From the NCBI RefSeq assembly GCF_051201015.1, contig NZ_JBPEHI010000001.1: a stretch of 64,000 nt of DNA; one strand, written 5' to 3'. Below the pieces are notes generated by a model. That model was not told the DNA's origin, did no database searches, and saw nothing but the letters and a program-made list of their open reading frames with translations. The position numbers and the translations under genes were made by a program. Source of the DNA: Petrimonas sulfuriphila (GTDB lineage Bacteria > Bacteroidota > Bacteroidia > Bacteroidales > Dysgonomonadaceae). Positions 50,120 through 59,082 of the stretch are shown here, piece after piece; the first letter of the stretch is position 1, and every line of letters begins with the position of its first letter.

Positions 50120-52234
50120 TTACAATAACTTCCCTTCCTTTATTCTTTTACTTATTTCCGCATTATAGGTCCTAACAATATCGGAACTTAGTTTTGCCTT
50201 CGCTTTCCATTCTAAATCACCATAAACACCAGCTTGTACGTAATCAAACGGCGTGAACTTTATTTTATCGATATTCTCTTTGCTTTTGAATCCAAAATCA
50301 CCACTGGTAGGATTGACAAAGAGTGGATCGGCAATAATGGAGTTTTTGTCTTTTCCTGTTTGTTTTTTCCATTGATCAAAAGAATAATTGTAGAAAAGAA
50401 TTTTTTTTGTTCTTGTATCCCAATATAGATTATAATCCGATTTAAATTGAACAATATCCCACCCGGCTCTACCACTCAGTTTACCGCTATTAAAATAAAC
50501 AATATTATTCGTAAAAATAAGAGATATGTGATTTTCAACCCTTGTAGCCTCTAATTGGCTATTTAATTGATTTGCAAATATATTATTTTTCACAATATTG
50601 TTTCTTCCATAATGAAGGTGTAAACCTGCACTTTTGCAGTTATAAACTAAATTATTTTGTATAAGTATATCTGAAGAACCTTCATCTAAATATATCCCCC
50701 ACCCTCTGAAATCATAAGAATAAATATCATGTATTACATTATTTTTTATTTCTGTACCATTTGAAGGTCCTAATGTGTAGATCCCCCCCAAATCGCTTAA
50801 TTCACTCCACCCCAAATGATGGATATGGTTAAAAATAATTTTGTTATTCTTAGCCACACTGTTTCCGTATCCCCATACCCAGCCCACAGAGATTCCGGAA
50901 TAACGGAAATCAGCAATTTCATTATGAGAGATAATGTTGTTCCCTGAATGAAAAATTATCACTCCTGGAGCAGTCGGATTTTCTAATCCTCCCGAATGTA
51001 TTATATTATTTTCAATTGCCGTATTCTCTGTTACATCATTATTAGTGGGGGGAGTAATTTCTCCAATCCTAACACCTCCACTTCCGAGATTGTGCATATA
51101 GCAATTTGATACTTTATTATTTATTCCGATTCGAATTGAGACTGCGAAACTACTTGTGTTTTCAATTTCGCAGTTATCTAATGTAACATTATTCGTATAT
51201 CTTATGAAAAATGCAGCATTTTCGTCATAAGCCGCTGCTTGCGGGGAAGTTTCGCCAATCTGGGGCATTATATATTTTGTGATCTGCAAAGACAGATTCT
51301 TAACGCTTATATTAGATACATATTTTTTTGAATCACCAGAAATAAAAAATATATGAGATAACATAGGTACTTCAGCAATAGCCGTCTGAATATTCTCACC
51401 TTCTCTCGGAATATAATATAAAATTTTATTTTTATCAATAACCCATTCTCCTGGTTCATCTAAGAAGGATCTTGAATTTTCAAAATAAAATTGTGATGCA
51501 GCCGACAGACTAATTACTTCTGATAGCGGGATTGAATTGAATGTAAAATATTTATTCTGCTTCGATATACCGGTAACATATCCTCTTGTTCTTAACCATT
51601 TATGATTAAAGGATACCAGAATGTTTCCTAAATCTGAAGTAGCAGAGTTTAAGACTGCATTCTGTTCATTAGTAAGCGAAACTACTTGACTTACTCTATT
51701 ACCCAGACCGGGCAATGATTTTTGTTCAGTCCTGGTTGTTTTATAAAAATTTCCAAGATTAGGAGTTCGAGCTCGAAGAGCCCGTTTACTATTTACATAT
51801 AATTGTTGAATTTGAATACCAGGATTTTTATCAATAACAGAAGTCAAATCGATTTTCCAAAGATTATCATTTATTTTCTCAAATTTTTTTAATTTTATTC
51901 CTCCACTTAAAACAGGAAGTTTATTGTTCTCACCTTCAATAGATAAAAGGTTCTTTCCATCCCATTCTTTCGTTGTAATTAAAACGGGAGCCTCTAACCT
52001 GTATTCACCATTCTTAACTATTATTTTCACATCTCCGGTTAGTTTTCCGAACGATCGTAATTCTCCGATTTTTTTTAATGCACCTTGAATACTCTTAAAC
52101 GGCTGATTAATAGCACCTATGTTATTATCATTACCGCTTGTTGACACATAGAAGGTGTTTAAATTTGAGGCAGAACAGTTGAAATATAAAAAGACTAAGA
52201 ATAAGGCTGTGATGTATTTAAAAATCTCTGTCAT
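50120..52234 (-). CDS. Exported right-handed parallel beta-helix protein in the capsule operon
   Basis: Secreted or lipid-anchored protein of 704 residues. The N-terminus KYITALFLVFLYFNCSAS is a signal sequence with a possible lipobox (FNC). The first 50 mature residues follow the DUF1565/GH141-like opening (FYVSTSGNDNNIGAINQPFKS ... ALKKIGEL). From about 330 to 620 there are many beta-helix rungs, each with an NN/N-x-I pattern (NVTLDNCEIENTSS, IENNIIHSGG, GSSDILIQNNLVYNCKSAGL). Relatives include glycosidases, lyases and epimerases, but no catalytic set could be fixed. The start overlaps the GT4 gene by 4 bp, so it is co-translated with capsule enzymes. Confidence 0.85.
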   Translation of the reverse strand: MTEIFKYITALFLVFLYFNCSASNLNTFYVSTSGNDNNIGAINQPFKSIQGALKKIGELRSFGKLTGDVKIIVKNGEYRLEAPVLITTKEWDGKNLLSIEGENNKLPVLSGGIKLKKFEKINDNLWKIDLTSVIDKNPGIQIQQLYVNSKRALRARTPNLGNFYKTTRTEQKSLPGLGNRVSQVVSLTNEQNAVLNSATSDLGNILVSFNHKWLRTRGYVTGISKQNKYFTFNSIPLSEVISLSAASQFYFENSRSFLDEPGEWVIDKNKILYYIPREGENIQTAIAEVPMLSHIFFISGDSKKYVSNISVKNLSLQITKYIMPQIGETSPQAAAYDENAAFFIRYTNNVTLDNCEIENTSSFAVSIRIGINNKVSNCYMHNLGSGGVRIGEITPPTNNDVTENTAIENNIIHSGGLENPTAPGVIIFHSGNNIISHNEIADFRYSGISVGWVWGYGNSVAKNNKIIFNHIHHLGWSELSDLGGIYTLGPSNGTEIKNNVIHDIYSYDFRGWGIYLDEGSSDILIQNNLVYNCKSAGLHLHYGRNNIVKNNIFANQLNSQLEATRVENHISLIFTNNIVYFNSGKLSGRAGWDIVQFKSDYNLYWDTRTKKILFYNYSFDQWKKQTGKDKNSIIADPLFVNPTSGDFGFKSKENIDKIKFTPFDYVQAGVYGDLEWKAKAKLSSDIVRTYNAEISKRIKEGKLL

Positions 52235-53457
52235 AAGTCTTTTATTAACAGGTTATCATATAATTGAATATATTCGACATACCTTTCCTCTTGATTAAAA
52301 TCAGTTACGGCTCTTTCTCTACATCGTTGAGTATAAAATTGCTTTCCATTTTTCTTTATTACTTCCAATGCTTCCATTATTCCGCCTAAATCACCTTGCT
52401 TAACAATGTAACCCGTTTCAGAAGAAAGAGCTTCAGGGCTTCCGCCGGTATTATAAGTTATAACTGGTGTGCCACACGACAGAGATTCTATGTTAGTTGT
52501 TGGAAAATTATCTTCCCACGTTGGGTTTACAAAAACATTTGCAATAGAATACAATTTAGCAAGCTCCAATATATCCTCAGTTCTATTGATTCCAATAACA
52601 TTTTTTGGAAGCATCTTCATTAAAGAGTTCTTTATTCCTACTAATACAATAACATCATTTTCATCTATTAACTCAGAAAGTTTAATAAAGTCATTGAATC
52701 CTTTCCTTTCATTCCAAATATTTGCGACACCTAAGATTATAAATTTGTTATTTAATTGGTATCTATCTGAAACTTCCGAATAATCAGATGGATGAAAAAT
52801 TTCAGTATTAACACCATTGTATATATTTGTTACAGGACATTTATTCAGGAATGATTGATTTAGCAAATTGTTCAACCATTTTGATACAGTAACGATGGTT
52901 AGATTATTGATTTTTGTAAACAATGCTTTTTTTTGCTCATAATTCTCTCTTGAGCGATCCACGAAAAAGCTGGCGGGATATTCTCTTTTCTGAGGGCAGT
53001 TAAAGCATTGAGTAATCCATTTGTTACAACCGATGTAAGAAAAATGAGTACAATGACCCGTGAATGCCCAACAATCATGCAATGTCCATACGATTGGAGT
53101 ATTTATATTCGATAAATAATCAAATAGCACTTCAATATTCAAGTAATATCCGTGTAAATTATGTAAATGTATTATATCTGGCTGCAGATTATCGATTACA
53201 TCAATAAACGTTTTTGTTGCTTTTTTTGATTCAAAACCATGTTTATCAAAAATACGTGTTTGGAAGCCATGAAATTTTACATCATAACTATTACCAATTT
53301 TTATTTTCTTTGATTCACTGATGTTGTCATTTCTTCCGTACGCAATATAACTATCCCATCCATGTTTTAAGGACGAAACTCCTATACCTTCGGCAATACG
53401 TCCTGTTGATCCGGAATTTATCACCGCGTTTATTTGAAGTAATTTCCTTTTATTCAT
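52231..53457 (-). CDS. GT4 family glycosyltransferase
   Basis: GT-B glycosyltransferase of 408 residues. The N-terminal domain opens LLQINAVINSGSTGRIAEG and includes IIHLHNLHGYYLN and the Cys-rich stretch DCWAFTGHCTHFSY followed by CNKWITQCFNCP, a recognisable subfamily feature of capsule transferases. The C-terminal donor site has GVANIWNERKGFNDFI and the EX7E-like region PTWEDNFPTTNIESLSCGTPVI. The donor is unknown. It overlaps the polymerase gene by 8 bp upstream and the beta-helix gene by 4 bp downstream. Confidence 0.92.
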   Translation of the reverse strand: MNKRKLLQINAVINSGSTGRIAEGIGVSSLKHGWDSYIAYGRNDNISESKKIKIGNSYDVKFHGFQTRIFDKHGFESKKATKTFIDVIDNLQPDIIHLHNLHGYYLNIEVLFDYLSNINTPIVWTLHDCWAFTGHCTHFSYIGCNKWITQCFNCPQKREYPASFFVDRSRENYEQKKALFTKINNLTIVTVSKWLNNLLNQSFLNKCPVTNIYNGVNTEIFHPSDYSEVSDRYQLNNKFIILGVANIWNERKGFNDFIKLSELIDENDVIVLVGIKNSLMKMLPKNVIGINRTEDILELAKLYSIANVFVNPTWEDNFPTTNIESLSCGTPVITYNTGGSPEALSSETGYIVKQGDLGGIMEALEVIKKNGKQFYTQRCRERAVTDFNQEERYVEYIQLYDNLLIKDL

Positions 53458-54748
53458 TTTTAGCGTGACTTTTTCTTAATAACTTATCAAGATAAATTAC
53501 CGATACACTAATTATCGCTCCATATAAGCATAGTTTAAACATGGTTATCGGGCTGTATGCATACCATCTTGGCAACGTGATAAATATGAAAATAGTGTAT
53601 ATGTCTTTAAACTTAAATGACGATCCGTTGACACCAATTTTACTCAATACCTTTCCTATGTATATTGATATTGCTATAATACCAATATATGACAAAAATA
53701 CATAAAAATAGCCGAATATTAAACCTCCTCCTCCTACGTCGTATTCTGAAATATTGTAATTAGATAAACTTGCGATGTCAGGGAGCATTGAATATGGTAC
53801 TACGATTGAGACAATAAAATAAAAAAATGCAGAGATTCTATCAGCTGTATTAAGTATTTGTTCATCAGCCATAGATACAAGCCGGTTTGTTGCATAAAAC
53901 ACGTCTCCTTCCTGGCTTACTACAATATTGGAAACCGTATTACCTTTTCCCGGAATAAACACTTCATACCAGCGGTCCGATAAAAGAATTGTAGGATTTT
54001 GGCGAATATTCCCGAAAATACCAAAAAAATAAAATGCCACTAATGCAACAATAATAATCTTTTTTGAAGTGAATCTAAAATGAAATTTCCATATATATAT
54101 ACACAATAAAATCATCATCACCTCTATTCGGCCGCCAAAAAGTAAGTTTTTTAATGCATAAATTGAGCCCAAAACATAGATTAAAAGGTTTTTTGTTTTG
54201 TTATTGTTAGAAAAAACAATGCTTAAAACAAATGGAATAAAAAAATACTCATTTAAAGAACTCATAGAAGTACTACTACTTCCATATTCACCTCCCGAGA
54301 AGATATTTTCTCCGGTTTTTCCAAATATCATTGCAAGAAATGCAATGGAATAAAAAACATAGAAAAAACTTGGATTATTGTACGTTTTGATAATATTCCT
54401 TGACGTATTTCTTGGTATCTTTATTGATGCATTTAAAAAAATTAGAAATAAAAAAAATAACAGAGCTGTCTTATATATGTGTGTTATGTCATTAAAATAG
54501 TAATAATAAGATATTTGTTTACCGTCTATAAAGGCATATTTTAAAACGAATGTATATATAGTTATAAATAGAGAAATTATTAAAAGTATGCTATTCTGTT
54601 TTTTATATGATCTAACTATCAATAAAATATTTAAAGACATTATTAAGGCAAACAATAAAATACCTTTTGTTTCGTTGTAACCTGTTAATTGGAAAATTAA
54701 GAAAATTCCCAAATAAATAAATGTTATTATAAGTGTTCCTCTTCTCAC
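53450..54748 (-). CDS. Wzy-type O-antigen/capsule polymerase
   Basis: Integral membrane protein of 432 residues with about 11-12 hydrophobic helices and a long periplasmic loop (about 255-310, RWYEVFIPGKGNTVSN ... SMADEQILNTADR). The loop and the Arg residues flanking it (FGNIRQNP) fit Wzy polymerases, which join repeat units in the periplasm. Wzy proteins are poorly conserved, so the call rests on topology and on position beside glycosyltransferases and a Wzx. Composition is very AT-rich. It overlaps the GT4 gene by 8 bp. Confidence 0.82.
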   Translation of the reverse strand: MRRGTLIITFIYLGIFLIFQLTGYNETKGILLFALIMSLNILLIVRSYKKQNSILLIISLFITIYTFVLKYAFIDGKQISYYYYFNDITHIYKTALLFFLFLIFLNASIKIPRNTSRNIIKTYNNPSFFYVFYSIAFLAMIFGKTGENIFSGGEYGSSSTSMSSLNEYFFIPFVLSIVFSNNNKTKNLLIYVLGSIYALKNLLFGGRIEVMMILLCIYIWKFHFRFTSKKIIIVALVAFYFFGIFGNIRQNPTILLSDRWYEVFIPGKGNTVSNIVVSQEGDVFYATNRLVSMADEQILNTADRISAFFYFIVSIVVPYSMLPDIASLSNYNISEYDVGGGGLIFGYFYVFLSYIGIIAISIYIGKVLSKIGVNGSSFKFKDIYTIFIFITLPRWYAYSPITMFKLCLYGAIISVSVIYLDKLLRKSHAKNE

Positions 54749-54761
54749 AACAAATATTACT

Positions 54762-55613
54762 TTACCTTATTTTATTGTATGTTATGAAAAAAAGAGAAGT
54801 TGCAATTTTTGAAACTCCGTATTTTCTTATTAGTTTGAAAATATTCGACATAGAATGACTTTTTAATAAAATCAAAAACGTTGAAGCCAGAATTTTATAG
54901 AGATATTTTCTTTCATCTTGATTGTCTGATTCTGAAAAATTTAAGTGATATGCCCAATTAGTCTTTATATCATTTTTCTTTATTCTTTCATACTCAATTG
55001 AATCATTTTTTTTATAAAAAGACAATTTTCTCGGGGAATACGCAATAACATTATTATTCTTAACTAACCTGTACCATGTTTCAATATCTTCTCCGTTTTT
55101 TAATTCTTTCCTGAATCCTCCAATTGCTAAAATACTATTTTTTTTAATTACAACACTCGATGAATTAAAGAGATATTCACCGATATTTGCTTTAAAATAA
55201 TTATTGACATACCCTTCCATTTGATAATTTTTCCTGTTTAGAGCTGTCGTGCAATCATAATTTATTCCAATGATATCAGCTAAAGGGTATGAATTGATCA
55301 TCTTGTTAACCTCATTCAGATATTCGTTATTCCATATATCATCAGCATCTAACAGAGCAATCCAATCATTTTTAGCAGTTTTAATACCCAGATTACGACT
55401 GTCGGAAACACCACTATTTTCTTTATTAATCAGTGTTATTTTATCATCGTATATTTTCTCAACTACTTTAACACTATCGTCTGATGAGCCATCATTTACT
55501 ATTATAATCTCATAATAAGGATAAGTTTGTTCTAATACGGATTTAACGGTATCTAAAATATATTTATCTTTATTATAAAGAGGTATAACAACAGAAAAAA
55601 AATTTATTTTCAC
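54762..55613 (-). CDS. GT2 family glycosyltransferase
   Basis: GT-A enzyme of 283 residues: FFSVVIPLYNKDKYILDTVK, IIIVNDGSSDDSVKVV, and the DxD metal site in WIALLDADDIWNN (about 84-96). The C-terminal third is hydrophobic and basic without clear membrane spans. It adds one sugar to the lipid-linked repeat unit; which one is unknown. A -7 box at 55652-55659 suggests transcription can also start directly upstream, inside the operon. Confidence 0.92.
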   Translation of the reverse strand: MKINFFSVVIPLYNKDKYILDTVKSVLEQTYPYYEIIIVNDGSSDDSVKVVEKIYDDKITLINKENSGVSDSRNLGIKTAKNDWIALLDADDIWNNEYLNEVNKMINSYPLADIIGINYDCTTALNRKNYQMEGYVNNYFKANIGEYLFNSSSVVIKKNSILAIGGFRKELKNGEDIETWYRLVKNNNVIAYSPRKLSFYKKNDSIEYERIKKNDIKTNWAYHLNFSESDNQDERKYLYKILASTFLILLKSHSMSNIFKLIRKYGVSKIATSLFFITYNKIR

Positions 55614-55651
55614 AATGAATCCTGATTAAAACAATGAGTTATAAATAAATT

Positions 55652-55659
55652 CAAATATA
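55652..55659 (-). promoter_or_regulatory. Internal -7 box in the capsule operon
   Basis: Minus strand TATATTTG, 38 nt before the GT2 ATG at 55613. It could be chance in AT-rich DNA. Confidence 0.35.
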
Positions 55660-55662
55660 GTC

Positions 55663-56952
55663 TTATATCATAAAGAGAACCATATCTCCAGCTTCAATTT
55701 TAAATTCCTCATTTATCGCTATTGAAGAAGTTGGGATTATGGTTCCGTCTTTTAAAATAATATTAGTCTTTTTTCCAGGGTCAAATGTTATATTAACTCC
55801 AATATCACTTAGCAGATTTGTATTTTGGATCATAATATAGGAATTCGTATTGTTTTTTAAGAACGAAATCAGAGCATTTCCTCCTCTGATATTGAGTTTT
55901 TTTACTTGTGCGGGCAGCATTTTTAACTCTTTTGTTCCATCAGGTATATTTTTACCATAGTGTAGTACATCTAAAACTTGAGAAGTATGATAAATATACG
56001 AGATAGAATTTATTTCATCGTTTAATTTTTTAATTATGTCATAAGTTTTAGTACGCGTGCCATCTCTTTCAATTGCACCTTCCCGAAAATTAGCTTCAGA
56101 AGGAGTCCAATAAGTAAAGTATTGAATCCCTTTCGCTCCGTAGGCTAAATTGCTATACATCTGTAACCTGAGTTGATTAATATCCGGAACAGGATAAATT
56201 AAATGTGCTGTAGCCATGGCAAATGCCCAGAATGTTTTTTTTGTCTGTAAAGCAGTTTCTTTAATTATTTCAAGATTTCTATACCAGTCAAATCGGATTG
56301 TGTTGGTCTCGAGAATAGGATAATGGTCAAATGAAATAAAATCCAAATCAAGTTCGGTTATCCAACGATTTAAATATATCTCGTACGTCTCCGCACCTGA
56401 TAGTTCAGGAAGACTTCCAGTGAAAGTTGGCAACAAGTTCAAATAGCAAAAATGTGCTGTATCTACTTTACGAATAGAGTTAACGACTTCTTTAAATCTT
56501 GGGATTACGGAGGTAGAAGGCTCATCCCATATAAAGTATCCTCCATTTGCAGGATGATTCATAAAACGCGTGACAGTCCTTTTAGTATCATTCAACAGCT
56601 CGGGACATGAAATTAACAACTTTATTCCTGCTGTGTGAGCAGCATCTAATGCTTTTTGCAAACTGTCTGCATTTGAATAACGGGTAAAATGAAGATTAAA
56701 TCCTGCATCTTTCGCTTCTTTAAAGCGTTCTACCGATGTGTATTTTTCAGGAATTCCCCACCAGGCAACAACCGGTATATCTACAGTATCTTTTACTTTT
56801 GGATAAGAACTTAGATTAAGATTTTTAGTTTGTGTCGCAATATCGGGAGCACTAACCTTAAAATTCTCGGGCGTTTCAACCACATCGTACAAACAGCTGG
56901 AGAACAGAGCAATAATTACTATTAATAAGTAAGTTTTTTTAAAACGATTCAT
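55663..56952 (-). CDS. TIM-barrel glycosidase-like lipoprotein in the capsule operon
   Basis: Lipoprotein of 429 residues: the signal ends in LFSSCLYD. The rest resembles a (beta/alpha)8 glycoside hydrolase of the GH42/GH5-like clan. It shows VVAWWGIPEKYTSVERFKEA near the first strand, GGYFIWDEPSTS with a likely acid/base Glu (about residue 143), FISFDHYPIL, FWAFAMATAHLI, and a later GIQYFTYWTPSE with a possible nucleophile Glu. A small beta domain forms the C-terminus. The substrate is unknown and the family was not identified firmly. Its export signal contrasts with the cytosolic glycosyltransferases around it. Confidence 0.78.
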   Translation of the reverse strand: MNRFKKTYLLIVIIALFSSCLYDVVETPENFKVSAPDIATQTKNLNLSSYPKVKDTVDIPVVAWWGIPEKYTSVERFKEAKDAGFNLHFTRYSNADSLQKALDAAHTAGIKLLISCPELLNDTKRTVTRFMNHPANGGYFIWDEPSTSVIPRFKEVVNSIRKVDTAHFCYLNLLPTFTGSLPELSGAETYEIYLNRWITELDLDFISFDHYPILETNTIRFDWYRNLEIIKETALQTKKTFWAFAMATAHLIYPVPDINQLRLQMYSNLAYGAKGIQYFTYWTPSEANFREGAIERDGTRTKTYDIIKKLNDEINSISYIYHTSQVLDVLHYGKNIPDGTKELKMLPAQVKKLNIRGGNALISFLKNNTNSYIMIQNTNLLSDIGVNITFDPGKKTNIILKDGTIIPTSSIAINEEFKIEAGDMVLFMI

Positions 56953-56982
56953 GAAATTTATTGTATAGCTAATTTATTTTGG

Positions 56983-58197
56983 TTAATTGATGTATTTTTC
57001 TATATGCATTTTTCTGGAATCAAGATATTCTTTTAAATACAACATTGCTGCATTTATATCAATTAATTCTCTTTTTATTGTTATGTCTTTTATTCTAAGA
57101 ATAAACAACAATCTTTTAAAGGCTCTTTGTGTGATAAAATTATAGATCGGACCCTTGATATATGAAATTGAAAGGAATAATGCGTCTCTTATAAAATCGG
57201 ACTTTTCTGTTATTTTACGTTGTTCTTTCATAAAAGTGATGACACTCTTTTTTAAAGATTTATCATCTGAAATTATATTAGCATAAAGCATATATTCATT
57301 AAAGAGCTTAATCAAGTCATTTCTTTTCATTTCTCTTAGCGCTGCAAAAGCAGAGTCAGCCCATATTGTTGGAACGCAGTAAACGGGTGGTACTTCTCTA
57401 CTCCATTCATAATAGCCTCTGTTTTTTAAATGCGGAGCATTTTGTATTTCTTTTGAATGTTTTTTTATCTGTCCTTCGATTAAAGTTCCACTAACTGAAC
57501 ATATCCCCGGTATTGTCAAAGGATAGTCAATATATATTAGATTCTTCACAACACAGGCTAAGGTTATTGATGCATATATATCCGGACTTAACCCTTTAAA
57601 ATAACTATCTGTCATATTTTTTATATTATCAAGACACTCCCTCTTAACAATGCCATGATATAATTTAGGTAGTTTAAATTGTGAATAGTTCGTACAGCCG
57701 TTTCTGGAAAATTTTTCTAAAGCCTCCTGAACGTTGCACTTTTCTAATTTCCCACTAAAGTTCTCTATCGTCAACGTACTTCCTGTTAACTTTGTAAACA
57801 AAGTATCTGGCGCTTCTGCTCCTTCCCATCTGTAATTAGCTTTTGTGTTACCGACCAGTGCGTCTACATTGTTTTTCTTTGCCCATTTTGTTGCATGAAT
57901 GATCTCCGGATTTATACCGTCATCGTCTCCAATCTGGCACACATATTCGGCGCGTGATAAATGTATCGATAAATCGAAATTAGCAACAAAAGACAACGGT
58001 TTCTCTGTATAGTTATATATAAGTCTTACATCTTTCATAAATGGATTGAGCATCTCTCTTAAAGAATCATTGTCACTATTATCCTGAACTACAACTTCTA
58101 TAGAATCGTCGTTAATGGATAATATGCTTTCTACGGCACTCAATGCATATTTTTGCCTGTTCCTGGTTGCAATAATAATAGCTAATAGCGGTTGCAT
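56983..58197 (-). CDS. GT2 family glycosyltransferase
   Basis: GT-A glycosyltransferase of 404 residues. The N-terminus LLAIIIATRNRQKYALSAVE, the VVVQDNSDNDSLREML loop and the acidic site in YVCQIGDDDGINPEII (about 87-102) mark the family. The C-terminal 200 residues are longer than usual and helical. Such long forms occur in Bacteroidota capsule loci. The donor is unknown. It is 14 bp after the RmlD-like gene and 30 bp before the glycosidase-like gene. Confidence 0.9.
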   Translation of the reverse strand: MQPLLAIIIATRNRQKYALSAVESILSINDDSIEVVVQDNSDNDSLREMLNPFMKDVRLIYNYTEKPLSFVANFDLSIHLSRAEYVCQIGDDDGINPEIIHATKWAKKNNVDALVGNTKANYRWEGAEAPDTLFTKLTGSTLTIENFSGKLEKCNVQEALEKFSRNGCTNYSQFKLPKLYHGIVKRECLDNIKNMTDSYFKGLSPDIYASITLACVVKNLIYIDYPLTIPGICSVSGTLIEGQIKKHSKEIQNAPHLKNRGYYEWSREVPPVYCVPTIWADSAFAALREMKRNDLIKLFNEYMLYANIISDDKSLKKSVITFMKEQRKITEKSDFIRDALFLSISYIKGPIYNFITQRAFKRLLFILRIKDITIKRELIDINAAMLYLKEYLDSRKMHIEKYIN

Positions 58198-58211
58198 GTA
58201 ATTTATTGTAA

Positions 58212-59081
58212 TTATTTGTCAATTGTAAAATAATTCCCATACAAATCTTCGTGCGATAACATAAAGATTTTCAAGTCCCTAATCATTTCATTGTACGATT
58301 TTACAGGGAAGTCAAAATCCTTTCTTGTGCTGATAAACGATTTGTTGGATACAAAATCTTTTTCGTCAAGAATTTTTATTTTTTTTTCGAAGTTTTCGTT
58401 GACGATGGTCAAAAGATCAAATTTTGATATAGGGCAATTATTTGTTAGGTGAATCAGTCGCGTCAAGTTAATTTTTGAAGACAACATCCATTGAATAAAT
58501 TTTGCTAATTCCAAGGTTGTTACTCCAGACCACATGTTACTCTTGTATCCGTATATCTTTTCTTTTTGGTGCATAAACCAATGGAAAAGGCCTTCCCCGT
58601 TGCTTTTTAACTCTGGGCCTATAATGGACGTGCGTATCGTTAAATTGTTGTCGTCGATGATTTCTCCCAAATTCTTGGAGAGTCCGTACACATCAGTGGC
58701 ATCCTTGACAGAGCTTTCAGTGTAAGTTCCCGTACTTCCGGAAAAAACGCAATCTGTTGAGATATGTATTAGTTTAATTTTTTTCTTTTGTGCAATTTTT
58801 GCCAGATAATTTGGGAAATAAGCATTTGCATAAATAGCATTTTCGGGATTTTCTTTCGAACCTTTTATTAATACTCCAACACTGTTAATTATTACATCCG
58901 GAGAGAATCCATCGATAATTCCGTTTAACTTTTCAATATCATATATATCCAAATGTATGTTCTCATCTTTAAACTTGGTAGAGTTTATTGTTCCCAACAA
59001 CTCGTATTGTTTTGTCTCATTCAAGACTGTATAAATTACGTGCCCGGCCATACCTCCGGCCCCCAATAAAAGAATTTTCAT
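58212..59081 (-). CDS. RmlD-like sugar-nucleotide reductase (WbvR/FnlB-type)
   Basis: SDR of 289 residues acting after the FnlA-type dehydratase encoded 1 bp upstream. The cofactor loop LLGAGGMAGH (about 5-14), the Ser/Thr in HISTDCVFSG (about 105-114) and the Tyr-Lys in YGLSKNLGE (about 132-140) are present. The N-terminus is more RmlD/WbvR-like than CapF-like, and there is no C-terminal cupin, so it probably reduces the 4-keto-L-sugar to UDP-L-RhaNAc or a close relative. A C2-epimerase (FnlC/WbvD type), needed for L-FucNAc or L-QuiNAc, is not in the window. Confidence 0.82.
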   Translation of the reverse strand: MKILLLGAGGMAGHVIYTVLNETKQYELLGTINSTKFKDENIHLDIYDIEKLNGIIDGFSPDVIINSVGVLIKGSKENPENAIYANAYFPNYLAKIAQKKKIKLIHISTDCVFSGSTGTYTESSVKDATDVYGLSKNLGEIIDDNNLTIRTSIIGPELKSNGEGLFHWFMHQKEKIYGYKSNMWSGVTTLELAKFIQWMLSSKINLTRLIHLTNNCPISKFDLLTIVNENFEKKIKILDEKDFVSNKSFISTRKDFDFPVKSYNEMIRDLKIFMLSHEDLYGNYFTIDK

Positions 59082-59082
59082 G

